Source: Bremia lactucae (taxonomy: Eukaryota; Oomycota; Peronosporomycetes; Peronosporales; Peronosporaceae). From it: a stretch of DNA of 64,000 nt. Below are positions 1-10,364 of the stretch, piece by piece (position 1 is the stretch's first letter; every line of letters begins with the position of its first letter). The translations under genes were made by a program, and so were the position numbers. The DNA lies in the NCBI RefSeq assembly GCF_004359215.1, contig NW_027152029.1, positions 1,369,242 to 1,433,241 on the forward strand, given 5' to 3'. Below the pieces are notes generated by a model, which had not been told where the DNA came from, did not search any database, and worked only from the letters and a program-made list of their open reading frames with translations.

Positions 1-6
1 AATAGC

Positions 7-990
7 TTGTCTGGAGAGACTACTCCTCACAATAAATATCCCTTATTTATTGCGACAAAGCTACATGGCCTTGATCCCAGCGCGAAGAACTTTCGCGCTG
101 AGGAAGATTTTTATCTCGATGTTTTTTCAAGCATCGATGGTATAGTGGCAACAATAAGCGAGATAAAGTCTCGCTTATGCAAGCTTGGAGTGCGTTCATT
201 CGCAATGTCCAAGACTTTGGACGCGAAGCTTGGCTTCAAAGACTTAACGCGATTCGCGTTAAGTTTGAGAAACGAACTCCAACTGGTGCAAAGAATATAT
301 TGCATCGGTTGTCACGTGAGGCTGGGCTTTCATGCCTCACGTGGGGTGATCCCTGTGCGTGTTGTGTTGACAACACGAAGAGAGTAAAAGGGGATGTCTA
401 TTCCCTTTCTTAGCCCTGAGGGAGGGCTCGCATCTCTATTGAGATGCGGGATTTGATTGGCGTTTTGCAATCGATTTTCAAGCGCCAGGGTCGCGTGTTT
501 TCCGATGGACCTTCTGAACTATCGGATGGGTCTCGTCATACTGATGGAAGAGGCCCTCAACGTCAACAATCAGCTGGGAACGAGGCTCCCAGCTGTCATG
601 TGAAGGTGGATAACCGCGCCAGCAAACAAGATAACTCGTTCGCTGCCCCTTCACATCACGGTGGTTCTGGATATGTTCCACAAGGAAACATTGACCACCG
701 TAATAATCCACCAATGGTTGTGGTGGAGGAGGAAAAAGTAGATCCGAACCGTGTGTCGGATCTAGAGTCGAAGATTGACAAAATCGATCACTTCCTACAT
801 AATTTGGAGGAGGGACTTGGCCACGAGCGCGGCAAGCGTCTTTCGTTGGAGCAGACGGTGCAGGCTCACCATATCGAGCGGTTGGAACACCGTTCGAAGA
901 GTGCGTACTCCTTGTTGGAGTACGAGCGGAACTATCATGCTGTTCGCGATGAGCTGTCGTCAGCTCATCGCAGTTTCGAGGAAACTCGGA
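7..990 (+). pseudogene. antisense ORF (aORF) of LTR1 element, copy A
   Basis: Plus-strand coding, opposite to pol. Readable in three pieces (7-170, 177-413, 444-990) joined by small frameshifts. Features in order: a conserved block beginning SGETTPHNK, a helical block (AWSAFIRNV, GREAWLQRL), the Cys motif CLTWGDPCACC at about 330-364, then an acidic/coiled-coil tail (VSDLESKIDKIDHFLHNLEE, later heptad-like L/E/R-rich sequence). The part from 481 on overlaps the chromodomain codons of the opposite strand. No known family is recognised. The same protein is seen in copies at 8060-8997, 12207-13530, 23297-24619 and 33960-34560, and more distantly at 31204-31620, 37302-38528 and 56870-57680. Confidence 0.6.
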
Positions 991-1167
991 ACCTGGTTTA
1001 CATTCTACGGAGAAATTATACTCCGCGAAGGAGGATAGCCACCTCGCCATTCTATGCGAGAGGTGTGGGTTATTTACGGCCGTGCGCAATGTCGCATGGT
1101 CCGTATATACGATGAGCGGTCTATCTCCGAGGAGATAGACCCTTAATTTAGCCAGTGCATATTTCAT
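478..1167 (-). pseudogene. RNase H tail fused to chromodomain (pol C-terminus, integrase deleted)
   Basis: Open frame of 229 aa. Residues 1-58 are the end of the Ty3 RNase H (MKYALAKLRVYLLGDRP, YTDHATLRT, HRMARWLSSFAEYNFSVE). The last ~75 residues are a chromodomain (FLVEHIQNHRDVKG, LVCWRGYPPSHDSWEP). The whole integrase that normally separates these is absent, so this is an internal deletion that happened to keep a frame. Chromodomains at the pol C-terminus define the chromovirus clade and target integration to modified chromatin. This copy keeps the Trp of HDSWEP, unlike those at 23381 and 37692. Confidence 0.75.
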
Positions 1168-2215
1168 GGCAAGGAGTTTCTTGTCATGAACTGGGTTATT
1201 GCGTTCAGCTGGTTGCAGCTGTCGCGATTGGTAAAGACGACGCGCTCCGCGACGTCTGTATCGTATTGCATTAACGCGCAGCCGATTGCGAAATCGCTGG
1301 CGTCATAGACCACATGGAATGGTCTGTCTTGATCTGCAATCGCCAAGATGGGTGATTGCATCAAGCTTTGCTTGATGCCTTCAAACGAGCGCTGACAACC
1401 AGCGTACCATAACCATTTCTCGTCTTTTTCAAAAGTCGAGAGATGAACTGTCATCTCTGCATAATTGCGAGAGTACTTGCGCAAGTACGCCGCTAATCAT
1501 AGGAAAGTTCTAAGTGCCTTGACATCGACTAAAACTGGTCAGTCGGTAATTGCCTTGATCTTTTCGGGATCAGGGCTTACGCCGTGTTTACCGACGAAAC
1601 ACCTAAGAAGGGGTATTTCGCTTGCAGCGAATATACACTTCTTGAGATTTGCGTACAACTTATGCTTTCGCATAAGTGTAAGAACCTGACGAACGTGAGT
1701 TTTATGAACTTCAACGTCCGTCTACCCGTCCATGGCCTGGCTTTGGACGTATACATCGTAAAAATAACTCGGTGCGAATTCTCGCACCGGTCTCAACAGA
1801 TTCGTTTCGCATCTGTTGAATGTTGCAGGGCGTTACGAAGCCCCTGAGGTATCACTAGCCATTTTCAGAGCATCCCACTGGGAGCGCTCACTGCTGTGTA
1901 CGGGATGTCCCGTTCACGCATAAGGATTTGATAGAACCCATCCATTAGATCCATGGACGAAAAGATCGTATTCTTAGACATACCATCTATGATTACGTCT
2001 TTTCTAGGTATCGGCGTTGGAGCCGGTACCGTTGCAGCATTCAGTTTATTGAATGCGTGCACTATCCGCCACCCTCCTGTCGCCTTTTGCACTCAGAAGG
2101 TCGGAGAGCCATGTGGGGAGGTTGACTCCCTTACATGTCCCGCTTTTATCCGATCGGTAAAGAATTTATCGATCGCAAGTACTTGTTCACGAGGCGTGGC
2201 CACTGTTTCATGACA
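1164..2215 (-). pseudogene. reverse transcriptase/RNase H of element A, frameshifted
   Basis: RT start at about 2215-1865 shows GGWRIVHAFNKLNAATVP and FSSMDLMDGFYQI, both typical of Ty3/gypsy RT. The palm and thumb (1865-1490) are out of frame. 1484-1164 shows the RT connection and the RNase H start (QSLMQSPILAIADQDRPFHV, DASDFAIGCALMQYDTD). It is not functional: at least three frame changes. It is nearly identical in layout to the RT at 15490-16330 and 35363-36655. Confidence 0.8.
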
Positions 2216-3110
2216 CAGTACTTTGAGCCCGGTTTGAGCTCGATCTCATGTCGAGTGCCTTTATCCTTAGGCAACTTGCATGAAATTGCTTCAGGGAATA
2301 CGTCCCTGAATTCCAATAAATCCTTGTATAAAGGATTTGTTTTGAGGGACTCCCAGGATTGAGTAGTATATCTCTCAATCCGAGTCTTCGCATCGAGGAC
2401 ACTTTCGTCTATCGATGAGCTGCTGAGAACCCGTTCGTTCTCTGCAAAAATTACCGCTGACCGAATATCGGTTACGTAATCGTTCTCTGTGACGAAAACG
2501 CAGATCTGCTTGATTCTCCCGCTATGCAGATCTCTCAAGAACCGCTTGGGTTCTAGGGTTGGTAATTGAGTTTATTTCCGAAGTTAACTTCGGAGGCGCA
2601 TAAAGATCAAGAGTATAAGCGTCTACTCTTGATCTGTCATTAACCAAGACATTCAATGTCTCGGTTCCTTCCTGGGATATATCCACAGGCTGCCGAGGGA
2701 TCAATCCCTCGGGATGCTGATGTCTAGTCACTTCAGCATTAACTATTTGAGGAGATTTCTCCTCAAGTACGTGGGGCCTTATTCCCTCAACGTCTTCCGA
2801 CTGTGATTGCGCTATCACCGATGGTTCCTCTACGGTCGACTCTCTACTCGACTTAGGATCATCGTGTTGTCCATTTTGGGCAACCGGTATACTCCTTGAA
2901 TGTCGCCCACTAAGCGTACATTCATCTCTTAATCCACTCGACTTATTCGAGTGGTGGACCTTCGGCGCTGCTTGTGCATTCGCACAGCCGCCGGCAGCTG
3001 ACTTTACAAGGTGATTGGTAATCACAGTGTGATCTTGCGCAGTCGTACTAACGACCGTACCACAAGTGAGGCCATCGCACTCACTTGTAGTACATCAACG
3101 CTTGTGGACG
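2146..3110 (-). pseudogene. protease-RT linker region of pol, element A
   Basis: Low-complexity, charged polyprotein segment, about 300 aa, between protease and RT. It is read as two overlapping frames: 3025-2522 (AAPKVHHSNKSSGLR, VLEEKSPQIVNAEVTR, TETLNVLVNDRSRV) and 2538-2146 (GRIKQICVFVTENDYVTDI, then LPKDKGTRHEIELKPGSKYC which leads into RT). The same linker is found at 16324-17207, 52595-53400 and 58796-59764, so it is a standing part of LTR1 pol. No domain is recognised in it. Confidence 0.65.
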
Positions 3111-3249
3111 CTCCAAGACGTTCATCAGATGGCCATCTGATGAACAAGTGGCAGGCACCTTTACGGATCGATGCTGCCAGCTGATTCTTAGCTCATATTT
3201 TCTAAGCCAAGATAAACCTAGAATGACATTGAATTTGTCATCTAAATCC

Positions 3250-3600
3250 AGTACGATGAGATTATCATCGTACTATAAATCTTGTAACGTGTAGTGAAAT
3301 TTCACTACGCGTTTCATTACTTTATCGATGCGCCTCTCGCTAAGCGCACCGTCATTCTCGTTGGAAGATGTCGCGCTCAACATATTTGAGCCTACGACCC
3401 TCTAGCGACTGGCGAGGAATAAAGTTATTCGACTCCCCATACTCCACTAGGGCTCTAAGTGACAAATTATTTGTCCCTTTTAATTTCAAGGTGATGAGGG
3501 ATACCTCACCGCCAGGTGCAGAGACACATAATGATTGTGTGTCTGGAGCAACTTTTGTCAAGAGAGTTGCAAAAGTCTCTTGAGGTTGCTGGATCAGTAG
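3250..3600 (-). pseudogene. retropepsin-like protease of element A
   Basis: The frame 3561-3352 contains LRALVEYGESNNFIPRQSLEG, aligning with LVDCAASNNFI in element D and LVECGASNNFF at 60075-60270. This is the position of the retroviral-type aspartic protease active-site loop (usually D-[ST/C]-G-A). Here the catalytic Asp is replaced by Glu and Gly precedes Glu, so the protease is probably dead. The downstream V-[VK]-F-x-Y-T-L-K-D-L-Q stretch lies at about 3300-3250. Confidence 0.6.
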
Positions 3601-3866
3601 GGCGTTGCGCCCCTACTGACNNNNNNNNNNNNNNNNNNNNNNNNNNNNNNNNNNNNNNNNNNNNNNNNNNNNNNNNNNNNNNNNNNNNNNNNNNNNGGAC
3701 TCTAAGTGACAAATCATTTGTCACTTTTAAGTTCAAGGTGATGAGAAATACCTCATCGCCAGGTGCAGACACATATAATGAATGTGTGTCTGGAGCAACT
3801 TTTGTCAAGAGATTTGCAAATTCTCTTGAGGTTGCTGGATCAGTAGGGCGTTGCGCCCCTACTGAC
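3447..3866. repeat. 170-bp direct duplication flanking an assembly gap
   Basis: 3447-3620 and 3697-3866 are the same gag/protease-junction sequence (both run from CTCTAAGTGACAAAT to GTTGCGCCCCTACTGAC) with about ten per cent differences. 76 Ns (3621-3696) lie between them. The differences argue against a plain copy error. Either a true tandem duplication or two retroelement copies were joined at the gap. Confidence 0.8.
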
Positions 3867-5000
3867 CCCGACCGTTTGTTGGCGGTTCGCCTCGCTGTTG
3901 TAATTTCGCAACAAAGTCGGATCCGCGGCCGTTGCCCTTTCTTGTGTTCGGTGCAACTTTTGTCAGTAGCTTTCAGATTGTCTTGAGGTTCTGTATCATT
4001 AGCGTTGTGTCCCTTTTGACTGCGATGTTTTTTTGCGGTCCTTGTTGTTGTTGCGATTTCTCGCTACGACGTCGGAGCGGTCCGTCGGTTCTGGACCTCC
4101 CAGCTCGTGTCGTCTCGGAGGACGATGTGATGATGAAGTAGCTTGAGCCTGTCTCAAGCTAAAGTCCTCCTGTACCGCAACGGATATTGCTTCTTCAAGC
4201 GTATCCAGTTCCAAGCAGAACAGGTGGGTCTTTACGGGACCATCCGTAAGAACTTGCATGAACACCGTAATCAACGTGCGTTCATGGACTGGGTTGTTTG
4301 TAATACAACTCGCTAAAAGTCGTATATGCTATAAGCGTGAACATCACGCTTGCCTGACTTGTTCTTTGCCCTATCGTTAATTCGCTTGGTTTTCCATCCA
4401 ATGTAAATACTTGAGCTTTTGAATTGGCCAGGTCTACAAGTAAATATGTTGGTCCGAAAAAATCCAAGCTCCATACTTAAAGTACAACCAGCATGCTTCA
4501 TGGTCAATAAAACATTCTCTTTATCTTACGGGACTTTAAAATCCTCTAGCGACCCAAAGACATATGGGTCGCGCAACTTAAGACCTAGTGCTCAAGTTTT
4601 AACACGACCTGCCAAATTTGACTGAGCAAATGCGACTTGCATTTGCTCGTCGACGATTTGACGAGCCCTTATGGCATCGTCCAACTCGACAAACCATCTT
4701 TAGAGGGTGTCTTCTTCGACGCCCCTATACTTAGAGATATCAATCTGTAAGGTTTCGGGACGACGAGTATGCGTCATCCCAGGTACAGGAGTCTGTACCT
4801 GTTGTAACCTCAACAGTCTGTCTGTTGAGAGCCTTGCTAATTCAGCAAGGCTACCTTTTCCTTCATCTCGTCAAGTTCATGTTATATGAACTTGGCGATG
4901 GCTGAATGGAGGGCATCTATGTCCAAATTGGACAGCATTGCCAAGATGGCATCGCTCCGTACGGTCGAACTCATTCGTTCAACCGCACTCCTTTCTATAT
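3867..5000 (-). pseudogene. gag of element A, degenerate
   Basis: Pieces of the LTR1 gag on the minus strand: 4274-3999 (ITVFMQVLTDGPVKTHLF, LELDTLEEAISVAVQEDF, PPRRHELGGPEP) and further pieces up to about 5000. They match the better copy at 17650-18757. The zinc knuckle that should follow is lost. Several stops and frameshifts are present. Confidence 0.65.
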
Positions 5001-5100
5001 CACTTAGAAAGGAGTAGCTATCAAGCGAAACGTGATGCGTATTCCCACTATCATCTGGAATGTCTATGTTAGGTGAAGGAAATGTGGTCCTTGGACGGAC

Positions 5101-5115
5101 TACAAAGTGCTTCCA
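5101..5115 (-). other. candidate primer binding site, element A
   Basis: On the minus strand, two bases inside the 5' LTR, the sequence reads TGGAAGCACTTTGTA. It begins with TGG, as expected for pairing with a tRNA CCA end, and differs by one base from the site in element D (18882-18897). Confidence 0.45.
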
Positions 5116-5117
5116 GG

Positions 5118-5566
5118 TGTAACGGGCACTACGACTTGTACTGCTTCAGTACAAATCCACTTCGCACTGCTTCAGTTGCGAGTGAGGCCTTACGTCACTT
5201 CATGTACACTATGTACGTGCATAAAGAGAAGACTTATCTTTAAGACAGCTACCTTAAAGAGGGTTAAATGAAAACTGTATTAGTATGATTAAGTTTCTTC
5301 TTCTTTCTATCTGTTAACGCTTTCTTGATTATATACTAATACTAAACATGCAATTGAAATCTCATCTGTCTCCCTCTCTTTGTTTACGTATACAGCTTGT
5401 AAGTCTGTGGGATAAATAGATATAACGGCTTATACCTATTTATGGATAAGATTTCCGAACATTACTTATATAAATTAATACTGTCAATATATTCATCTAC
5501 CTTTTAGATAACATATTAATTAACAACCTTAAGTGTTAATTTCATGTAACGATACACTCCGTTACA
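5118..5566 (-). repeat. LTR1, 5' LTR of element A
   Basis: 449 bp. Ends are TGTAACGGGC and CTCCGTTACA. Seven further copies of this LTR are in the window. On the plus strand its left part holds two short perfect hairpins built around CTGCTTCAG and CTGCTTCAG-like centres, followed by a CACGTAC...GTACGTG palindrome. Confidence 0.9.
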
Positions 5567-6358
5567 ATTTGGGCTTGAACATGTAGAGTTCATTATATTC
5601 CAGGGACCAGAGGTCCTGCATGCAAGGCTTGGAGTCTTGATGTGATATGAATCCTCCCTGATCGGCCAGGTATAAGATCACCGTACGGCATTAATGCCAA
5701 CCCGGTACAACTCTGTACCTGATTCAGAGCCAAAGGCCTGCTCTCTAACTGTCAATGTAAAGACATTTAAGGGAAAAGAGGGAGAAAATCTCCCTTTGGG
5801 ATTAAGCAGATGGAAATGTCCATTGACTCCGCCTTGTTCTTAACAGAATGGCAAAAGGTGGCTATGGCCATTTATAAACTCGGAGGTAGAGCCATGGAGT
5901 GGGCACTATCGTGCAGCACGTCCATAAACGACGCTTTTCCCTCATAAAATTCGCTGAAACAGCAAATGACCAGCATGTTTGCACCACCTGATTAGGCTTT
6001 TCGCATGCGAGCACGGCTCCTAGCGACTCGACAGGGAAAAAGAACCCTAGGGGACTTTGTTCAGGAGTTGAGAACTCTCATTTCATCTATGCATCAAGAC
6101 CTGGTGCAAAAAGCAATTGTAGTAACAATCTTTATTGGGGATCTCAATAAGAGCGTTGTCAGGACGGAATTATTCCGATCTCATCCTGCTACTTTTAAAA
6201 AGGCAGTTGCCATAGCGCTACGCGCCGAGTTCGACCTTGAGTCTGCTCGCGTTAGCACGCCTGTTTACCGAACAAGCTCTTCGAGCACATGGGTTCCATC
6301 TAATAGAGCGGATCACATGGATTTAAGCCTCGTTGAGGAAGGAGAAGAGGCTCCTTAA
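5567..6358 (+). pseudogene. gag fragment of another Ty3/gypsy family
   Basis: From about 5750 the plus strand reads [29 protein letters not shown] and, in an open frame 6005-6358, RARLLATRQGKRTLGDFVQ, ELRTLISSMHQDLVQKAI, RAEFDLESARVS. This is the capsid-like retrotransposon gag domain. Two stops and one frameshift lie before 6005. No zinc knuckle or pol follows; an LTR2 starts 41 bp downstream. 5567-5750 shows nothing recognisable. Confidence 0.7.
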
Positions 6359-6399
6359 GCTGATGACTAACATAAGACCATCCTAGCTTAGACGCCATG

Positions 6400-6894
6400 T
6401 GTGACGGGCTTAAGTTGCCCTAATGTTACTCAGTCCCATTAAGTTCACTCGGTGAACTTAAGGGGATGGTCAATTACTTAAGTAAAGTAATTAGACCCAG
6501 CACTCGGGTGTGGTGCACATTTGTGACCAACCCTTCTGTATGTGACGCACATGCGTTCACATTAAACGGATGACGCCTAGCGTCATCCGTTACGCGAGGT
6601 ATCTAGAAAGTTACGCTCGCAATACTGATTTATTTTTAATCGCATTAAATATAAATACGATAAAAATAAATCCGTCTGAAAACTACTTTCTACTTAGTAA
6701 GTGCGCACGAGGAATTGGATTACCGCTCCCGTGACGACACTTTACTTGAGTACGTAGTGCGTTGGGTGAGGTCGCTAAGGCGCCCACCACAACTACCTCA
6801 CTGCGAGCAAGAGACGCTGGTTTAACCGCTTCGTAGCTGTGCTAGTGTGTGTATCTAAGTAGAGCGTGGCTGCATTACGACGTGCCCGCCTACA
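6400..6894 (+). repeat. LTR2, 5' LTR of element B
   Basis: 495 bp from TGTGACGGGC to GCCCGCCTACA. It matches LTR2 copies at 60898-61431 and 34653-35063 (plus) and 9714-10252 (minus). The next bases (6897 on) are a primer binding site and then a gag leader, so this is a 5' LTR. Confidence 0.8.
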
Positions 6895-6896
6895 CT

Positions 6897-6914
6897 TGGT
6901 AGCACTTGAAATCC
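6897..6914 (+). other. candidate primer binding site, element B
   Basis: TGGTAGCACTTGAAATCC starts two bases after the LTR2 end. Its first 11 bases are identical to the site of LTR1 element D, so the two families seem to use the same primer tRNA. The same site occurs at 61434-61451. I did not assign the tRNA. Confidence 0.5.
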
Positions 6915-7237
6915 TTCCCACGACCCGCATCTCTGCGACTGTACGTGAGGATGAGCCAAAACATCGATTGGTCTCATTTCCCCCACCTCTCCGGACATCA
7001 TCGGGAGGTGGCAGGACATATGGCGCAGGGAATTTGTGAACAAGCCCTGGCCAGGCTTCTGGGCAGTCCTTCTGAGCAACATGTTGCTCAGTTGGAGCAG
7101 TTTGAGGCATTCGTGCTCGGATAGGGGAGAGCCGCGTCCGAGGCACAGAGCCATGCTGCGGCGGAGTCCGTCACTCAGACTCAGGATGAGCTGAGGCTGA
7201 GCAGGCTCGGGGCGAGGCTATCAACAGGACTGTTGAG

Positions 7238-8027
7238 ATGCTCTCTGCTTGGCCGCATCAGCCGAGGCCCATTCGGATGGACCCGCCCAAGTTCGATGAA
7301 ACTGCAGTGCACACGATTGTCCACTGGCTTTTAGCCGTGGAGCAAAGCGGTGTCGCGCAGCTCATCGAGGACGACAGCAGGATCGTGTCGTACGCCATGT
7401 CGCACCTGCGGGGTAAGGCGTCAGAGTGTGCTTACTCGGCGCTTATTGCGGACAGAAAGGCGCCACATGGGCGATCTTCAAGGAAAAGATTCGTGCCATG
7501 TACCAGCCGCCGAACAACGAAGTGTTGCTTCAGGCGCGCTTCTTTGGGGCGCGACAGGCGAAGCGGTCTCTGCAAGCGTATGTGCAAGAGATGCGCTCGC
7601 TGTCGGCGTTCATTACCGTAGGTCCGATTCCGGAGCACATAAGGTGCCCACGTTTATGAATGGACTACGGCATGGCGCATCGCGACAGGCCCTTTTTAGA
7701 AAGGTGCCGTCGACGATGGAAGAGGCAATCCAAATTGCCTTAGTTGAGGAGCAATTCTACAGCAGTGCCTCGGCGACAGCTTGGTATAAGCCGTCGGCCG
7801 TGAGGTCAGATGCCACTCCCATGAAGTTGGGCAATGCAGACGTTGTCTGCTATAAATGCGGAAAGCGCGGCCATATTATGGCTCGCTGCTATGCCAGGGT
7901 CCCTGCTGGGGCGAAGACGCCCGGCAAGAGGACTCCCTTCCCAAAGGGCGATGGCAAGAACCAGCGTGCGAGACGCATGAGTTCTGCATCGACCACTGAG
8001 GGGTCGGGAAATGCAGGAGCGCAGTAG
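7238..8027 (+). pseudogene. gag of LTR2 element B, with zinc knuckle, frameshifted
   Basis: The capsid region is read in two frames (7238-7440, DPPKFDETAVHTIVHWLLAVE; then 7426-7650, KEKIRAMYQPPNNEVLLQA). The C-terminal part is in a third (7640-8027: FMNGLRHGASRQALFRKVP, VEEQFYSSASATAWYKPS). It ends with the CCHC zinc knuckle CYKCGKRGHIMARC and a Lys/Arg-rich tail. Gag packages the RNA; the knuckle is the nucleocapsid part. Protease and RT are absent because an inverted LTR1 fragment begins about 30 bp after the stop. Confidence 0.8.
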
Positions 8028-8059
8028 GGTCGTCCCTACGGCGTGATTTTTCCGCTACT

Positions 8060-8997
8060 CCAAGTTGGAGTGCGCACTCTTCGCATGGTCTCTGAGCTCT
8101 CGATATTTTGGACCTCACCGTCTGGTCCAACGAGCGACGCTAGCCACGCTCGCGGTCAAGTCCCTCCTCCAAATCATGAAGAAGCGATCGATTTTGTCGA
8201 CCTTCGACTCTAGATCCGACACACGGTTCGAATCTAATTTTTCCTCCTCCACCACAACTATTGATGGATTCCCACGGTGGTCAACGTTTCCTTGTGGAAT
8301 GTATCCAAAACCACCGTGATGTGAAGGGGAAGCGAACAAGATCTTGTTCGCTGGCGCGGTTATCCGCCTTCACATGACAGCTGGGAGCCTCGTTCCCAGA
8401 TGATTGTTGACGTTGAGGGCCTCGTCCGTCAGTATGACGAGACCCATCCGATGGTTCAGAAGGTCCATCGGGAAACACGCGCCCCTGGCCCCTGTAAATC
8501 GATTGTAAAACGTCAATCGCATCGCGCATCTCGATAGCGATGCGAGCCCTTCCCCAGGGCGAAGATAGGAAATAGACATCCCCTTTTACTCGCTTCGTGT
8601 TGTTAAAACAATACGTACAGGGACCACCCCACGTGAGGCATGGAAGCTCACGTGACAACCGATGCAGCTTATACCTTGCACCAGTTGGAGTTCGTTTCTC
8701 AAACTTAACGCGATTCGCGTTAAGTTTTTGAAGCCAGGCTTCACGACCAATGTCTTTGACATTGCTAATGAACGCTTTAGGCTTGCATAAGCGAGACTTT
8801 ATTTCGTTATTGTTGCCACTATACCGTCGATGCTTAAGAAGAGGATCGAGATAAAATCTTCCATAGCGCGAAAGTCTTCGCGCTGGGATCAATGCCATGT
8901 AGCTTTGTCGCAACAAATAACTGGATGAACTTGGACTAGCTACTTCGTCATGTTTCAATGTGACGTTTGTCAACGAAATTTGAAGGGATAATTCCAC
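8060..8997 (-). pseudogene. inverted LTR1 fragment with aORF copy and dead chromodomain
   Basis: The minus strand carries the antisense ORF, open from 8997 to 8281 (SFEKRTPTG-like block as KFEKRTPTGARYKLHRLSRE, Cys motif CLTWGGPCTYC at about 8605-8645, DGPSEPSDGSRHTDGRGP). It continues in a shifted frame 8339-8115 (VSDLESKVDKIDRF). The plus strand over 8285-8490 is the chromodomain (RFLVECIQNHRDVKG then a frameshift). The fragment ends abruptly at both sides, inside gag-downstream DNA of element B on the left. Confidence 0.65.
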
Positions 8998-9713
8998 ATT
9001 AAGAACAAGCGAGATTATTTTAGACGGATCTTTTTACGATGCTGATATTTTAAAGTCTTTCGTAGCTGAAACAATGAAACCTCGCTTGTTCGATAGATGC
9101 CGCAGCAAGAAAAGTAATGGATGGCATTCGCTCGTTTATAATTTGTAAGACTACAGAACCAATAACCCTAACGTTTTCACAGCAAGAGTGCGCTAAAAAT
9201 GCAGCTAGCAGGAAGGCAGCTTTGTAGATTACTCTAAAAAATCCACGGTAATGATTTACTTGCAGGCGGGTGCAGCTGCCGTTGCGTACGACGATGGGCA
9301 AGAAAACTTTTGAATCGGATGCAGCATCTTGAAGACGAGGTGGTGATGTTGCGCCAGAAAGGACTAAGTGGAGGTGAAGATACTTGTACAAATGCTGCTT
9401 TGACTAGCTCCCAAACATGGCGCATAGATGCTAATAATCTGAATACAAAAGAAGAAGTATGGTCAAATGGCACCTTCCAGTATCAGTGAGTAAAGACGCT
9501 CTATTTACGGGCAGAAGAAGTTTGACCTATTATTCTCAGATAAGCTCTACGGATACTTACAAATCGCTCACAAGCTGCAGCAGTAAGGCAATAACGCTCC
9601 AGCAATCAGATATGGAATCTGTGGGTAGCTTGGGCAAGAGCTGCTCAAAAGTTGATGACAGAAGGGATAAACTGTTCCCGCACGACAGCAATATGCAAAC
9701 GTTGGATGGTGAT
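8998..9713. other. stretch without a recognisable gene
   Basis: Separates the inverted LTR1 fragment from a reversed LTR2. A plus-strand frame around 9280-9490 reads like a short coiled coil (ARKLLNRMQHLEDEVVMLRQ), and another frame is open 9459-9743. Neither matches a family I know. It could be the remains of a host exon or of another element. Confidence 0.3.
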
Positions 9714-10252
9714 CACGTCGTAATGCGGCCACGCTCTACTTAGCCACACACCCTAGCACAGCGAGGAAGCGGTTAAACCAGCTTCTCTTGCGTGCAGTGA
9801 GGTAGTTGTGGTGGGCGCCTTAGCGACCTTACCCAACGCACTAAGTTGTCTAGTAAAGTGTCGTCACGGGAGCGGTAATCCGTCTCCTCGTGCGCACTTA
9901 CTAAGTAGAAAGTAGTTTTCAGACTGATTTATATTTAATCGCATTATATAAAACACCTATTTTTACCAATCAAAATGTCATCTTTTTTTATTACAGCAAT
10001 ATGTATTGCGAGCTTATCTTTCTAGATATCTCGCTAAACGGATGACGCTAGCCGTCATCATGGATGACGTTGGGCGTCATCCTTTCTATTGTGAATGCAC
10101 CTATGTGCATTGCATACACAGGGGTTGGTCACAAATGTGCACCACACCTGAGTGCTGGGTCGAATTACTATTATTTAGTAATTGACCATCCCCTTAAGTA
10201 CACGAAGTGTACTTAATGGGGACTGTGTAACATTAGGGCAACTTTACCCGTT
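9714..10252 (-). repeat. LTR2, 3' LTR of element C, outer end trimmed
   Basis: In minus orientation it starts TGAAACGGGTAAAGTTGCCC at 10252 and is lost at 9714, about 20 bp before the expected GCCTACA end. A purine-rich tract (AAAGAGGGGGATGG on the minus strand, 10253-10266) lies just inside it, marking the 3' LTR. Confidence 0.75.
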
Positions 10253-10364
10253 TCACCATCCCCCTCTTTAAGAACGAATTTACTTTTTTTAAATTCGTCA
10301 AAGAGGAGAGAGGAAGTGCGAGCAGCTTTACGCGCCGCTAGTTCACTCAATCACTCTAGCGCAC

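Larger units (their letters stand above)
1..5566 (-). mobile_element. Ty3/gypsy LTR1-family element A, cut by window edge
   Basis: Minus-strand chromovirus copy. Reading from high to low coordinates it has the 5' LTR (5118-5566), gag (about 5000-3870), protease (3600-3300), a long protease-RT linker, RT, RNase H, and a chromodomain, followed by the antisense ORF region. Frameshifts and stops break every domain. The integrase is missing: RNase H runs straight into the chromodomain region near position 990. The 3' LTR would lie left of position 1, so target-site duplications cannot be tested. A 76-base N gap (3621-3696) sits in the protease/gag boundary. Confidence 0.9.
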
